Shown here piece by piece: positions 1-12,305 of a DNA stretch of 64,000 nt. The position numbers and the translations under genes were made by a program. The stretch comes from Scortum barcoo. Lineage: Eukaryota; Chordata; Actinopteri; Centrarchiformes; Terapontidae. The notes under the pieces are model-generated. The model did not search any database. It was not told the DNA's origin and saw only the letters and a list, made by a program, of their open reading frames with translations. Every line of letters starts with the position of its first letter. Position 1 is the stretch's first letter. The stretch is taken from NCBI GenBank assembly GCA_023238725.1, contig CM041540.1, forward strand, positions 2,073,001 to 2,137,000, written 5' to 3'.

Positions 1-365
1 TACATAGTTCAGTTTTAAAAGACTATAACAGCTGCTCACTTTAGTTTTTATCAAACAGGAAACAGTGGATTTAGGGGACTATTTTCAGCAGTGGATGAAT
101 CCACATTTGGTGCTCTGGTGAATATTTTAGCAGCAGGATGGTGAACAGAGGCCACATACAGTTTAATATACAGGACATTTACATGTTTTGGCCTTTCATT
201 CACAAGCATACTGTGTTTTAGGACACTGAAAACAAAACTTTTTGAAAACTCAGCTCAGGGTGAAGATTTTCTTCAGTATCGACGTGTAAAATGGTGGAAA
301 ACAGCAAAAATATATAATTTAGTTTAACTAGCAATGAAATTCTCTAATTACAAGTTAAGTAAAAC

Positions 366-366
<1 letters not shown>

Positions 367-411
<45 letters not shown>
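367..411. repeat. (AAT)n microsatellite
   Basis: About 15 uninterrupted AAT units, followed by a slightly degraded tail. Confidence 0.97.
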
Positions 412-412
<1 letters not shown>

Positions 413-1670
413 TAATAAATACATAATAAAATTGCTCTCTCTTTTTTGAGGTTACTGCCACCAAAGGAAAATAAGCTCACTATGCAGAATATTACTTTAT
501 TGCCACCTGCTGGTCCGACATGCTTGTTTGAGCGTTTGTTTTAGCTTTCTCGTGTTGATGGAGACATGTTGTAAATATGATATAACAAAGGTCGTGTGAT
601 TTTTCTTCTTTTTTTTTTTTAAATAGAGGGGAAAATATCAGTTTTAAATGGTAATGAAGCAACATGTCACCCAGCGTGGCTTGTTGATGAGTTTTAACAG
701 TTTTTGGACAACATCCATTGTTGTACTTGGAGTCTTCTTGGGACTTATTGACAGTTAAATAAATATAAGACATCACCACCTTTATGCTTTAAATAGAAAA
801 GTCAACTGTGAGTCCAATGAGGACCAATCACATCATTTCAAATTGTTTTATATATGTACCACTAAGAGTCAGCTGAAGTTTTCATTTTGTATGATTCAGT
901 TTAAATCAGTTTATTTTTGGATTTATTTTAAGCAAACTCAGGAACTAAGGCCGCAAATTCGGTGACGAAGCTTCTGAGTTTGCTTCAGCTTCAAGTTTTC
1001 ATCCAAAGATCACATCACAAACCTGCATGACTGTAAAAATATTCACCAGGCTCCTGTTTCTGCTGAGGAACATTAGGGATAGCGTGAAAAAGGGAAACTC
1101 TTTGTTTTTGCCCAGCAAAGGTTTTTTATTTCAGACAAACTGAAGGATTAAATGATCCGTTGTGGTTTCAGTAAATTCTCTTTTCTGCCTCCGAGGAGAA
1201 ATGAACCGTCGGGAATGCTCAAAACAAAAAAGATCTGCGAGCTCCTCCGAGGCATCGTGTTTCTCTTTAGCGTTTAAAACTTTACATAACCCATGATGCC
1301 GTTCATCATATCGTGTGTGGACGTGAGAGCACATGAAAGTTAAAACAGGCTTTTGAGGAGGAGGATGTCCTGACCACGAGGCCTCCTCCTGAACTCTTCC
1401 ACCTTCCTCAGCTCGTACGGATCGATACCTGATTCCTCCTTTTTCTAAAAGTGTTTTCCTGCAGTTCAGCAGATCAAACTCAACCCGCTGGAGTCCTGTT
1501 TTATTTTATTCTGCTCAGGTCGGCAAACAGATTGATGCACGGAGTGAGTTAGCTCAAAACACAATAAAATTTGAATTTCTTTCCTGAAATTTGTTGAAAA
1601 AAAAACCCCTGTCCCCCCTCGACAGAGACGAACTTAGTGAGAAGTTTTCAGAGAAACTGTGAACGCTCTC

Positions 1671-1697
1671 CACACACACACACACACACACACACAC
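1671..1697. repeat. (CA)n microsatellite
   Basis: About 13 uninterrupted CA units. Confidence 0.97.
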
Positions 1698-2699
1698 TAT
1701 AACAAGCACGATGATGATAAAACGGTCTGCACGGCTTTTAATAGAAACCTGTTTCTCCTATAAAGCAATTTATTTATAATATTTATAATACAGGTTTTTA
1801 TTCAAAAAAAGTCAGTCACAGCGCTGCAGGCAGGCGGACCGAACGCTGCAAAGGAAATGAAGCACAAGTTTAAAAATATGGTGACGGAGGAAATGCGTGT
1901 ATTACAACCCATCAATCAATTGTTTAGTCAATCATTCATTAACATCTGTGTTTCTAATAAACTGAAACAGATTATTTAAAAAGCAAGTTCAGAGCTAATG
2001 TGATCAAAAAAGCTCAGATTTGTGACTTGAAGCTGAAACTGAAGGTCATTTTAATTTGTTTGCAGCCACAGGGCAACACGAGACTCATATTATAAATAAA
2101 ATGTTAAATTGATCCATAAATAAAGCTAAAATTAACATTTGGCTGAACATCGAGAACCAGAAGTTTGTTTGTAATTTTATTTTTTGAAGTTTTATTATGA
2201 CATTCAACCTCCCTGGTGTTTTATAACTAATTTATTTCATGAGCAGACTATATAAGTGGGATTACATTATATTTTTCTATCATTATTATCATTATATTTT
2301 TTTAAAAAAGACCACATTTGGTATCTGTTTCATTCGCCTGATTATATTTACATGATATTCAAAACAAATTATAAGAATGGGACTTTTTTTAACAGCAGTG
2401 GTCCAACATTTTAATTACTTCTATTTACTGAATACCAATCCAATGTGTTTTTCTGTCGAGAGCCAAAACCATCAGTTTTGTTTTGTGTGGACACAATAGA
2501 GCAGTAATGGACTGTGGACCTGAACTTTACCTCCACACAAACACAACAGCAGGGATGGAAATGAACTTGAACTGTACTCGAGTACAATTTAAAAATATTT
2601 CTACTTAACTTGAGCAGATTTTATTTATTTCTGCTGCCTCTCCGCGACACTTTTTTAATAAAACAAGCAGATATACTGCATTGTGTATCAATTAAAATA

Positions 2700-2914
2700 G
2701 ACATTTAAAATAATCACCTCCACCACCAACTATTTTTTATGTCGTTAGCTCGAGTTAACAAAGCTGGTTTTCTGGTGATGAGGACATTCTTCATATCACC
2801 AGAAAAACAGCTCTCCTGATGAAGGCTTAAATATCTTATCTCAAGATAATAAATTTTCTTTTAACAACATTAAAAAAAGAAAAAAAGGAAGCGTAACCAT
2901 TCTTGGCTTTCATA
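2700..2914 (-). mobile_element. fragment of TIR transposon (family 1), 3' end
   Basis: The segment ending at 2914 (GGAAGCG...CATTCTTGGCTTTCA, then TA) matches the right-hand inverted repeat of the full copy at 3629-3941. TTATCTCAAGATAA lies upstream, as in that copy. I could not find the matching left end, so the start given is approximate. Strand is arbitrary. Confidence 0.5.
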
Positions 2915-3628
2915 CATAGAACATGTTAATGAATCACTAATAATGAGTGGCCATTCTTTATAATCTTGTACTATTAGTTTTACACATTACGTCCATGTTT
3001 CTGATAATACAGGTGTAAGTAAACTCTTGATTTTCAGGCCTTTTACTTGTATTATCATGTTTTTTAGTGGAAAATTTGTTTTTGTTTTTTTTTCACACCT
3101 GACAACACGAGATGAGTTCACCTGTGCTGAATTCAAAGCGAGCAGAGAGAGCAGGTCAGAGGTAAATGTCGACCAACAGATAACTGCTGTGATACAAATA
3201 GACTTCAAATCGAAAGTATAAAATATTCATGTTAAAGGGAGAAGAGGACAATCAATATTCATTTTCTCCGCTCGCCTTAGAAATGACCCGATGAGAGAGG
3301 TGCCGCTTGAATCATTCTCCACTTTTCAAAACGTGTCTGCTGTCAGTTTAACCCGTGTTTGGTTTCAGCCGCAGGTTAACTGCTGGTAGATAAATCTGTT
3401 CTGGTTAAATGTTCTTGTATGTCAGAAAACCCAACACACACTGTGACAAACAAAACATATTCTGGAAATTCAAAAGATGTTTGTCTGATCTGTTAAATTC
3501 AAAATCTGATAAATTTTATTAAAAGATAAGGATGATGATATTCTTTATTTATAATTATACTCAACGAATCCCATGAAATACCTGATTTAATTACTAACAA
3601 ATATTATGAGTGTATCACAGTGTGATTG

Positions 3629-3941
3629 TATGGAAGCTAAGAAGGGCTGTGCTTGCAATTGTTTTTTTCTGCTGTTATCTCAAGATTAAGAGATAATTAA
3701 CCCGCTACCAAGAGAGAAGTCTATTTCCTCTTGCGATTTTTAATGTTTCTATGTTTATTTCCAGTTATTTTCTAGCCATTGATTTCTTATTATTAGTTTA
3801 TTTTTCCTGTAGCTCCACATTTAGGCCTTAATTATTGGTCAGTTATGGATCCTTCCTGACATCACAGTGATCTTGAAGGTTATCTCGAGATAATGACATT
3901 AAAAGAAATAACTGCAAGCAAAGCCTTTCTTGGCTTCTGTA
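3629..3941. mobile_element. non-autonomous TIR transposon (family 1), full copy about 310 bp
   Basis: The left end reads TA-TGGAAGCTAAGAAGGGCTG and continues TGCTTGCAATTG. The reverse complement of the right end reads TA-CAGAAGCCAAGAAAGGCTT and continues TGCTTGCAGTTA. This gives inverted repeats of at least 30 bp with a few mismatches, next to TA dinucleotides as expected for TA-targeting elements such as Tc1/mariner. The interior carries TTATCTC(G/A)AGAT palindromes and no ORF. A second long copy lies at about 34060-34610. I do not know a family name. Confidence 0.75.
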
Positions 3942-4077
3942 CGTAGGTGGTCATTTTCAATTACTCATTTTAAACGATAAACAATGCAGTATATCTGTGT
4001 TTTAATTAAAAAAAAAGTATTGACAATTTGCCAATGAATAAGTGATAATAAATGATTTCTGGAGTTCTCCAGAATTA

Positions 4078-4110
4078 TCCTGTTATCTCGAGATAACAAG
4101 ATAATTATTG
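4078..4110. repeat. TTATCTCGAGATAA palindrome block related to family 1
   Basis: GTTATCTCGAGATAAC followed by AAGATAATTATT resembles the sub-terminal palindrome of the TIR transposon at 3629-3941 and its copy at 34060. No clear TIRs were found around this instance. Confidence 0.4.
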
Positions 4111-7100
4111 CACAAAAGCCCTTCAGTAAGCGACACTGCTACACAGTTGTATGTTGCTTTATTAAATTTTATTATATTTTATTATTTATTAAATTGCTTT
4201 AGGTTAGTGTTTATTTCACCTCCAAATAAAGTCATTTATGGGAGGATTTCTTGTTCTGTAACTAAAGTTTACAAATGACAACAAAAGAGGAAAAGATACT
4301 TCAGTATAAACGTCACATTTATGAACATTTGACAGTCGTCTTACTGTATGTAAGTTCCACCGTAAATCATCAGTGTTGTTGGAGCTTTCAATTAAATTTG
4401 ATTTGTGACACCTGCCAGCCAATGAATCCATCTTTAGTGTCGCACAGAGAGAGCTGTCTGTCATCCCAACCTGCCGACTTCAAATGACTCTGAAATGATG
4501 AGGAGGAAGAGGAGGGAGGAGGTGTTTCAAAGTTCAGCAGCTGCTGCTGAACATAGCCCCGTCCCTCCATCTGTGCGTCTGTGTTTGTGTCTGTTTGCAC
4601 TGTTGGCCTATTAGCCGTCCCCTCCACATGTGGGTCCATCTGGTTCATTAGGACCAGATGGACCCCCCGCCCCATCACCTCCCCATCACCTCCCCCCTCC
4701 TCTCCAGGTGACTTCAAGTCTCTGTTAATTAGAGCTGATATCTCATTTAGTCCATTTTTTCCTCCCCTCTCACCAAGTAATTTTGGTTTCATCCAAATGC
4801 CATTTAACTAATTTACTGATTGTGTAATTTGCGGTGGAGTCCCCTGATTCAGTCTGTTTACTGCTGTGTGTGTGTGTGTGTGTGAGAGTGTGTATTGACT
4901 CTGAGATGAAAGCAGTCGCCTCGGCTTTACTCAGGAGTTAGCCTAATCTTCAGAGGAGGGATCTCTCCGGCTCCTGTACAAACAAAGAAAACATCCAGGA
5001 ATTAGTCGGATCCTGCTCCTGCCTAGAATCAGAGAGGATTTCGTCCAAAACAAACACTTTATCTGACTTGTAGTTTAACTCCAGCCAATCATGTTTACAG
5101 TGATTATCCAGCCTCTGAGAGCTCTGCCTGTCCAGCCTCCATAGTAAATGTTCATTCATTAAACTGAAGGATGCAACCAAGAGATGGTGCTGCCTTCAGA
5201 AAAACACTCTGCAGTCACATGTCTGTTTGGGTCACGGTTTCCCAGACTTACAGTAGATGATGGAACAATAATGTTTGCAGCTCCTTGTTATTATTCCCAT
5301 TTTTTCAACTGCATTAACAAATTTTACCCTCATATTAAACTTTAATGACTTCGAATCAGAACTTTCTCCAAAATCCAAACCAAACATCATCCATGTTTTT
5401 ATTTAGGAAAGAAAGATAATTCAAGTTTTAACTCATCTTAAACTCTATTATTCCTAACTGTGATTCATTTATTTATTGAGCGAGGGTCATGTTTAATTGT
5501 TTTCTATATTTCAGATTTATGCTGTAACAACAGTGACAGAATAAAATTTTGTGGAGTTTTTCCTTCAGCAGGTTTGCACATTTAGGAAGCTACAGAACCT
5601 GATTCAAGCTGATAAAGGTGAAAATGTCTCCATCAGATAACCAGATGCTTTTTCAAACAGCTGATTCACATGTGAACAGGGAGCCGAGATGACCACACAC
5701 ACGGAGTGTTTTTTTATGAAAACAAGAAAGAAAAACACACAGAGGAATAGTTTTTTTTAAAAAAAAAAGTGGTGTTTATTTTGGATGCACAGTATGAAAC
5801 AACAAGAAGAAAGAAGATGAAACAAGAAATGAAAATGACAAAATAACTGTCATTTTGAAATGGCAGCACTATTACTTCTGGCCATAAATGTGTTTGTTGG
5901 ACTGTTGGAGGGTTTTCATCTTCTTCTTCTTCTTCGTAACCATCCTCTGTACCTGTGATAAGGTTGTAATCTTTCCCCCAATATTGGTTGCTGTAGTGTA
6001 CCATCATTACTGCCCCCCAGGCCCATTTTTATCTGAAGTTCTTGTCAAATTTAGTCCTTGAAAATGACAAGGTAATTATTGTAGGTGATTTTAATATTCA
6101 TGTGGACACGGATAGTGACAGTCTTAGCACAGCATTCATCTCATTATTGGACTCCATTGGGTTTTCTCAGAGAGTAAATTCTCCAACTCACTGTCACAAT
6201 CACACCCTTGATTTGGTCCTTACATATGGTATTGAAATTGAGCATTCCCCCCAAAATCCTATATTATCAGACCACTACTTAGTATCATTTGAATTCCTAT
6301 TACAGGACTATGCACCACTAGAAAAATTAGTGTTCACTAGATGGTTACCCGATTGTACTAGGACTAAATTTAAGGAAGCAATTCCGACAGCATTAAAGTC
6401 AGTTAAGATTTCCTAGTATCTCTGACGACTCTCATGATTTTTTGAGCTTCCTCCCCAAATTGACCAACTTGTTAGTAACACCATGGACTCACTCAGAGGC
6501 ACTCTGGACTCTGTTGCGCCCCTAAAAAGAAAGATTATAAAACAAAAGAGAGATTGGCACCATGGTTTAACTCTGCAATTCTCGCAAGTTAAAACAAACA
6601 ACACGCGACAATTGGAAAGGATATGGCGCTCCACCAAAGAGGAGGACTCTCGCCTAGCCTGGAAAGAGAGTCTCAAAACTTATAGGAAAGCCCTGTGTAA
6701 TGCCAGAGCAGCCTACTATTCGGCAATTAATAGAGGAAAATAAGAACTGCCCTAGGTTTCTTTTCAGCACTGTAGCCAGGCTGACACAGAGCCATAGCTC
6801 TATTGAACCCTGCATTCCCTTAAGTTTAAGTAGTAATGATTTCATGAGCTTCTTTAATAACAAGATTTTGAATATTAGGGAAAAAATTTGTCAGGATCTG
6901 CCCTCGTTAGACTCCGATCCTTCAGACTCAGGAAATTTAGGAGCAGATACATTAAAACCTGACAATTGCTTAGACAGTTTTATTCCAATTGGCCTTCCCG
7001 AATTATCCTCGTTAGTTTCATCATCGAAAGCAACAACTTGTCTCCTAGACCCCATCCCAACTACGCTGCTTAAGGAAGTTTTCCCATTTATTGGCACATC

Positions 7101-7271
7101 ACTGCTGCATATTATTAATCTGTCTCTGGTGTCAGGCTTTGTACCCCAAGTCTTTTAAAGTAGCTGTAATTAAACCATTGATCAAAAAACCTACACTTGA
7201 TGCAGATGTGTTAGCCAATTATAGACCAATATCCAACCTCCCCTTTTTGTCTAAGATTCTAGAGAAAGCCG

Positions 7272-7889
7272 TTGCCAACCAGTCATGTAATTATCTCCAC
7301 AGTAATAGTGTTTTTGAAGATTTTCAGTCAGGATATTAGAGCTCACCATAGCACAGAAACAGCACTTGTGAAAGTCACCAATGACCTGTTGACAGCATCA
7401 GATAGAGGGCTTCTGTCTGTACTTGTCCTGTTAGACCTCAGTGCTGCCTTTGATACAGTTGACCATCACATCCTGTTGCTGAGAATGGAAAAACTGCTTG
7501 GCATTAAAGGGTCTGCATTAAACTGGTTCAGATCATACTTATCAGATCGGTCTCAGTTTGTCCATATTAATAATGAATCCTCTGTGCATACTAAAGTCTG
7601 TCATGGAGTTCCACAAGGTTCAGTGCTAGGTCCAATTCTGTTTATTTTGTATATGCTGCCCCTTGGCAATATCATCAGGAGGCACTCCATAGATTTCCAT
7701 TGTTATGCTGATGACACCCAATTATATTTATCAGTGGAGCCAGACAAAACTGATCAGCTCCTGAAACTCCATGCCTGCCTTAAAGATATAAAGGCTTGGA
7801 TGACAAGAAATTTCCTGCTGTTGAACTCAGATAAAACTGAAGTGATCCTATTAGGTCCGAAACACCTGAGAGAACACGTTTTCTCCTAA
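7272..7889 (+). pseudogene. L2-like LINE reverse transcriptase core (longest open piece)
   Basis: 205 codons of open frame covering the RT palm: AAFDTVDH, a GVPQGSVLGP motif and the YADD catalytic box, ending in LNSDKTEVILLGPKH. Frameshifts on both sides cut it off from the rest of the ORF, so it cannot be a working protein. It has no intron or host-gene character. Confidence 0.85.
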
Positions 7890-8875
7890 GATAGCCTTGC
7901 TGAATGGCATTAACTGGGCCTCCAGCACCACTGTAAGGAACCTCAGTGTTTTATTTGATCAGGATATGTCCTTCGACACCCATATTAAGCATATTTCAAG
8001 GTCTGCTGCTTTTACCACCTGCGCAACATCGCAAAAATTAGGCACTTTCTGTCCCAAAGTGATGCTGAAAAATCAGTCCATGCATTTGTCTCTTCCAGGC
8101 TGGATTATTGTAATTCACTTTTATCAGGCTGCCCGAAGAAGTTCGTTAAAGACTCTACAGCTGGTCCAAAATGACTAGAACCAGGAAAAGAGACCATATT
8201 ACTCCAGTACTTGGCTTCTCTGCATTGGCTCCCTCTAAAATTTAGAGTGGATTTTAAAATCCTACTCCTCACATATAAGGCTCTACATGGTCTGGCACCA
8301 TCATATCTTAATGAATTGATAACTCCTTATCAACCGACTAGAGTGCTGCGCTCCCAAAACGCAGGCTTACTTGTAGTTCCCAGGGTTTCCAGAAGTAGTC
8401 TAGGGGGCAGAGCCTTCAGCTATCAGGCCCCTGTTCTCTGGAACCAGCTCCCAGTCTGGGTCCGAGAGGCAGACACAGTGTCAGTGTTTAAGAATAGACT
8501 TAAAACCTTCCTTTTTGATAAAGCTTATAGTTAGGGTGGGCACAGGCTCGCCCTTAGTTATGCTGCTATAGGCTTAGACTGCCGGGGGGACTCCCATGAT
8601 GCATCCGGGCACCTCTCCCTCTTCCTCTGTCTCTGCTTCCTCTAATCTTATTTCAAAGCCAAAGTGAAACTTTGCATTTTTGTCAATTCAATTTGGCTGC
8701 ATGTGCAGGACATGCTGAGGATTGAAAGTATGTTTCTTTCAAACCCATGGTGCAAAATAAGCATATTGATTACATCCAAACAAAGACATGGCAATAAAAA
8801 CAAAGACATGGCAAAATCACAGACAGTGTAAATTGATATGGTATTAGTAGTGCAAACTGGAGTCAGCTTATAAAC

Positions 8876-8943
8876 TGGTTAAAGTGAGTTAAAGTGTTAA
8901 AGTGGTTAAATTGGTTAAAGTGTTAAAGTGGTTAATGTGAATA
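8876..8943. repeat. short degenerate tandem repeat (GTTAAAGTG)n inside LINE 3' region
   Basis: Seven or so variants of GTTAAAGTG/GGTTAAA in a row. It sits in the untranslated 3' part of the L2-like element and may be a local expansion. Confidence 0.75.
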
Positions 8944-9577
8944 CTCTTATGTCCTGTAAAGTGCATGTTACTGCCGGAGCCCTGGTCCTCCTTGTTCTCT
9001 CCAATCTTGTTCTCTCTCCATTACTTGTGATACCTCGTACATGAACTGAGGATGTATAATTCTCTATATGATTGATGATGTTCTCTGTACATGTGGCATC
9101 TATTGCACGTCTGTCCGTCCCAGGGAGAGGGATCCCTCATCTGTGGCTCTTCCTCAGGTTTCTTCTTTTTCCCATAAAGGGTTTTTTGAAGTTTTTCCTG
9201 ACCTGGTTCAAGGGTCTAAGGACAGAGGGTGTCACAACTGTACAGATTGTAAAGCCCTCTGAGGCAAACAATGTTTGTGATTTTGGGCTTTAAATAAATA
9301 AATTAGAATTTTGAATTTTAATAACTTCACATCAGAACTCTTGGGTCAATCTCGTCTACCAGAGCAACTCTACATCTCGTACAAGCTCCAGTGTTTGGCT
9401 TAGTCTTTTACTGAGTGCTAAACAAGCTCTATAGATTTAAAATCTGACCCTGCCCGAGTCCTCACCCAGTTGATTCCCTCTGATGCAAAGCAGATTGCAG
9501 AGATGTTCAAACCCAAAATGATCCCTGATGTTTGGCGCTGCAACTTCTTTGATGATGTCTTTCTCAAAATGCCGTTC

Positions 9578-9690
9578 AGGGATATTATTTTACCCCCAAA
9601 AAAGTCCCTGCTTGGGGGGTTTAGTTTAGTTCATGAAGAAGATTCACGGACTAAAAGCTCAGAGAATTTGGGGTTGAAATGCTTCTTCCT
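9578..9690 (+). repeat. unclassified dispersed repeat, deleted copy (family 2)
   Basis: The stretch ATTATTTTACCCCC then AAAAGTCCCTGC (9583-9611), followed by GAAGAAGATTCACGG and AAAAGCTCAGAG, matches 61168-61206 and then 61528-61590. The roughly 320 bp that separate the two blocks in the second copy are missing here. Reading frame +: DIILPPKKSLL...HEEDSRTKSSE. Confidence 0.65.
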
Positions 9691-11399
9691 ATATGAATGA
9701 TGTGTTCAGGTACACAAAGTCTGCAGTAAACTCAACAAAATACTTTTTATCTTGTTTTTATGTAACTGCTAAGACTGACTCACAACTCTGCCTTGAGAAT
9801 TACTCATCTCATCTCACTAACTTCACACACAACAGTTAGTCATATGTTCACAAACAGTAAAATATAAAAGCAGCGCACAGAATAATTAAAAACGTGTGGA
9901 CATCGTCGACGAGAGAGGTGAAAGAATTGGCGAAATGATGAAGGCACCGCAGTCAGATTATTTTTATCTTGCTTTGCAGTGTTTGTGAGATCAAATGCAA
10001 AAACAAGTGAAAGACGATGTTTTATTCAGCCGAGTAACATAACAGGAGGGAGCGGGGGCACCCAGAGGAAACCCCCCCCAGAACGAGACCGGCCTGCAGA
10101 GTATGTAGATCAGCGTTGATCACTCCGGAGCAGCAGAGTTTACCTCCCGGCTGCCTCCTCTTTTAGATGTCACACCAGAGCCCAGACATCATTAGCATTG
10201 CTGTTGTTAAATGTGTCAACACACACAACTTCTCACAGATTAGACGACTGACTGCACTGGAATGCAACCTAATCTCCTTTGTTATTGTCAGACGTCTTAA
10301 CTGTGGCTCATTAGGCTAATTTTTTCAACATTTAAATGAAAAAAACCCCACAAAATAGAGGCATAAGTACAGTCTGAAGTGTTATCTGCAAAAATAAAAT
10401 GCAGATGTTTGTGATCACTCAAATAATTTCACTATTTACGCGAAATTTAAAAGACTAAATTATATTGCTGGTAAACATATCAAATAATTATAACAGTACA
10501 GGAACTGCAATATACTCCTTTTTCACCCAGGGTGAAAGTCCCCAGGCTCCCTTGAAAAATTGCACCGTTTTGAGTTGCTGAGTCAGTGGAAACTTAATAA
10601 ACTTTGTAAAACGCTGTCTATGACAAAACCTTAATTATTCGCGCCATCTTGTCAAATCTGCATTAAATGTGACACATTAAACTATATTTCCATCTTTGTG
10701 CATCGTTCGTATTGTCACGAAGGCTGCTCTGAGTCCAGATAAATGATATGCCTCGTTAGCAGCAGATAAAGTCAGCTGTGCAGACGGTTATTTCTCACTG
10801 AATATCATTCATTTCCCAGCTCATATTGCTTTCATTTTTCACGCAGTTCTGCTGAACAATGCAGCTCTCAGCTCTGTCATGGCACAGAATAGAAGATATA
10901 ATCAGAGGCGTACGTCTTTCACCCTTTCTCGCTAACTTGCTCTCTAAATTTGAACACTAACCTATATTTTATGTCAGTTAATGCATAAAAAACAAGTGTC
11001 TGAATCAGTGTTTTACAGAAAGCTTCAGTATAAATTCCTGATATGATGATAATAAAGGCATCACTAAAATGATGATATGAGTGGGAGGAAGAAGCACAGT
11101 CCCATATATACATTAAATATGATAAGAACAACAGATTTATGGGGCACCAGGTCAAAATGAAAATGTCCAGCAGCACCATAATGCAGCAGTCTGATGTGAG
11201 TAAACACTTGAACCTCCATAATCACCGATCCTCTTGGTGGATAGATAAATCAGTGCAACAGGTTTCCACACACGGTGCTCAGGGGATGAATTTACAATAT
11301 CATCGCTGAGATTAAACCTCCCTACGCTGCTCTCACACCAGATATTAGATAGGTACATTACAATTTACCTTCAGGGACGAAGAAAACAAAACAGTATAT

Positions 11400-11880
11400 T
11401 AGACCGGCCCCTCTCAACATTGAAAATTTTAATTTTAATTGTTTGACTGGATGACAAATTTTATTCAAATCAAAATTGACCGAGCCACATGTGCCAAAAA
11501 ATTGCCTGATCCCAGCGGGCACTATAAAATCGTAATCTTTCTCATTTTTATTAAAAATGTAATATCTCGAGAAACTTTTGTTTAACAAGATGTAGATTCA
11601 TTAAAAGCAAATCTCCTTAATAAACAACTTTAATCCATGAATTACACAGAGCCACATTGGACCAAGAATTAGCCGGATCCCAGCAGATACTGTTAATTAT
11701 AAAACAAAAAAAATGTTCCTGTTTTTATTCTGTTCATTAATGACTAAAACTTAATAAGCCAACGATTCTATTGCTTAACTAGATGGAGGTTCATTAAAAC
11801 CAAATCTCCATAGTAAACACTGTAATCCATGAATTAGACAGAGCCGCACTTCCCCGGATTTAGCCAGATCCCAGGGGTAA
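11400..11880. repeat. tandem repeat, about three units of 170-190 bp
   Basis: GAGCCACAT/GAGCCGCAC followed some 25 bp later by GATCCCAG recurs at about 11482, 11649 and 11841. Each is preceded by ATCCATGAATTA(C/G)ACA or a diverged form, and by TTCATTAAAA(C/G)CAAATCTCC. The units are diverged, so the array is old. Confidence 0.75.
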
Positions 11881-11934
11881 TTTAGCCGGAGCTTGTTGGA
11901 GCTCAGTGTGTTTGCAGATATCTATTAAAACTGT

Positions 11935-12175
11935 GAAACCAGGAGGAGGCAAGAGCACAGGAAACAGGATAAGGAATAATGAGAGGACACAAAGAGGAGA
12001 GAAAACATGGGGAGGAGAATCAAAAGGGAGAGATGAAAATGCAAATAAAATGATGAAATGAAAGAAGAGGAGGAAACAAAGGAAGAGAAGATGTGAAAGA
12101 AATTAGGGAAACTTGAATGAAACGTGGAAACGAGACGAGGAAAGACGAAGACAGAAAGTGAACAAAGATTACAAA
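11935..12175. repeat. purine-rich tract
   Basis: Strongly A/G-biased + strand (AGGAGGAGG, GGGGAGGAG, GAAAGAAGAGGAGG and similar) with few pyrimidines. No ORF of interest. Confidence 0.7.
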
Positions 12176-12305
12176 AGGCTTAACTCGACTAATTACACAA
12201 GTAAACCTTTGTGTACAAACCAACTGTTCCGCTAAAACGACAATTTGTTTACAGACTTTGTTCTCCAAACTTAATTGTTTAACTGGAATCTGTCGAAGGC
12301 TGAGC

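Larger units (their letters stand above)
6010..9310 (+). mobile_element. L2-like (CR1/L2 superfamily) LINE, 5'-truncated and decayed
   Basis: Conceptual pieces in order: the end of an APE-type endonuclease (VGDFNIHVD at about 6081-6107, LSDHYLVSFEF near 6265-6300); a linker; and reverse transcriptase with NYRPISNLPFLSKILEK (about 7220-7270), LDLSAAFDTVDHHILL, HGVPQGSVLGPILF and CYADDTQLYL (YADD at 7704-7715). A C-terminal part (LHWLPLKFRVDFKILLLTYKA from about 8220) and a fish-type 3' tail follow, with GGATCCCTCATCTGTGGC near 9129, then TGTAAAGCCCTCTGAGG and AAATAAATAAATT at about 9290-9303. Frame changes at about 6417-6483, 6700-6740, 7091-7158, 7272-7339, 7889-7897 and 8178-8211 show it is dead. 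It lies in the same orientation as trhde. The family name (L2 or Rex1-like) is from memory. Confidence 0.88.

Noticed and set aside
4388..4792. 134-codon frame on the minus strand
   Set aside because: Biased composition (Ser run, Gly/Glu-rich), no domain, no splice context. The + strand sequence looks non-coding.
6042..8534. Series of + strand open frames as a possible host gene
   Set aside because: Endonuclease and reverse transcriptase motifs (GDFNIH, YADD) with frameshifts identify a dead L2-like LINE.
5341..9340. Similarity of TTTAATGACTTCGAATCAGAAC (near 5341) and TTTTAATAACTTCACATCAGAAC (near 9315) as a duplication around the L2-like element
   Set aside because: The first is over 600 bp from the apparent 5' end of the element and the match is imperfect; probably chance.
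9470..9700. 76-codon frame as a possible gene
   Set aside because: Its second half matches the dispersed repeat at 61165-61605; the first half shows nothing recognisable.
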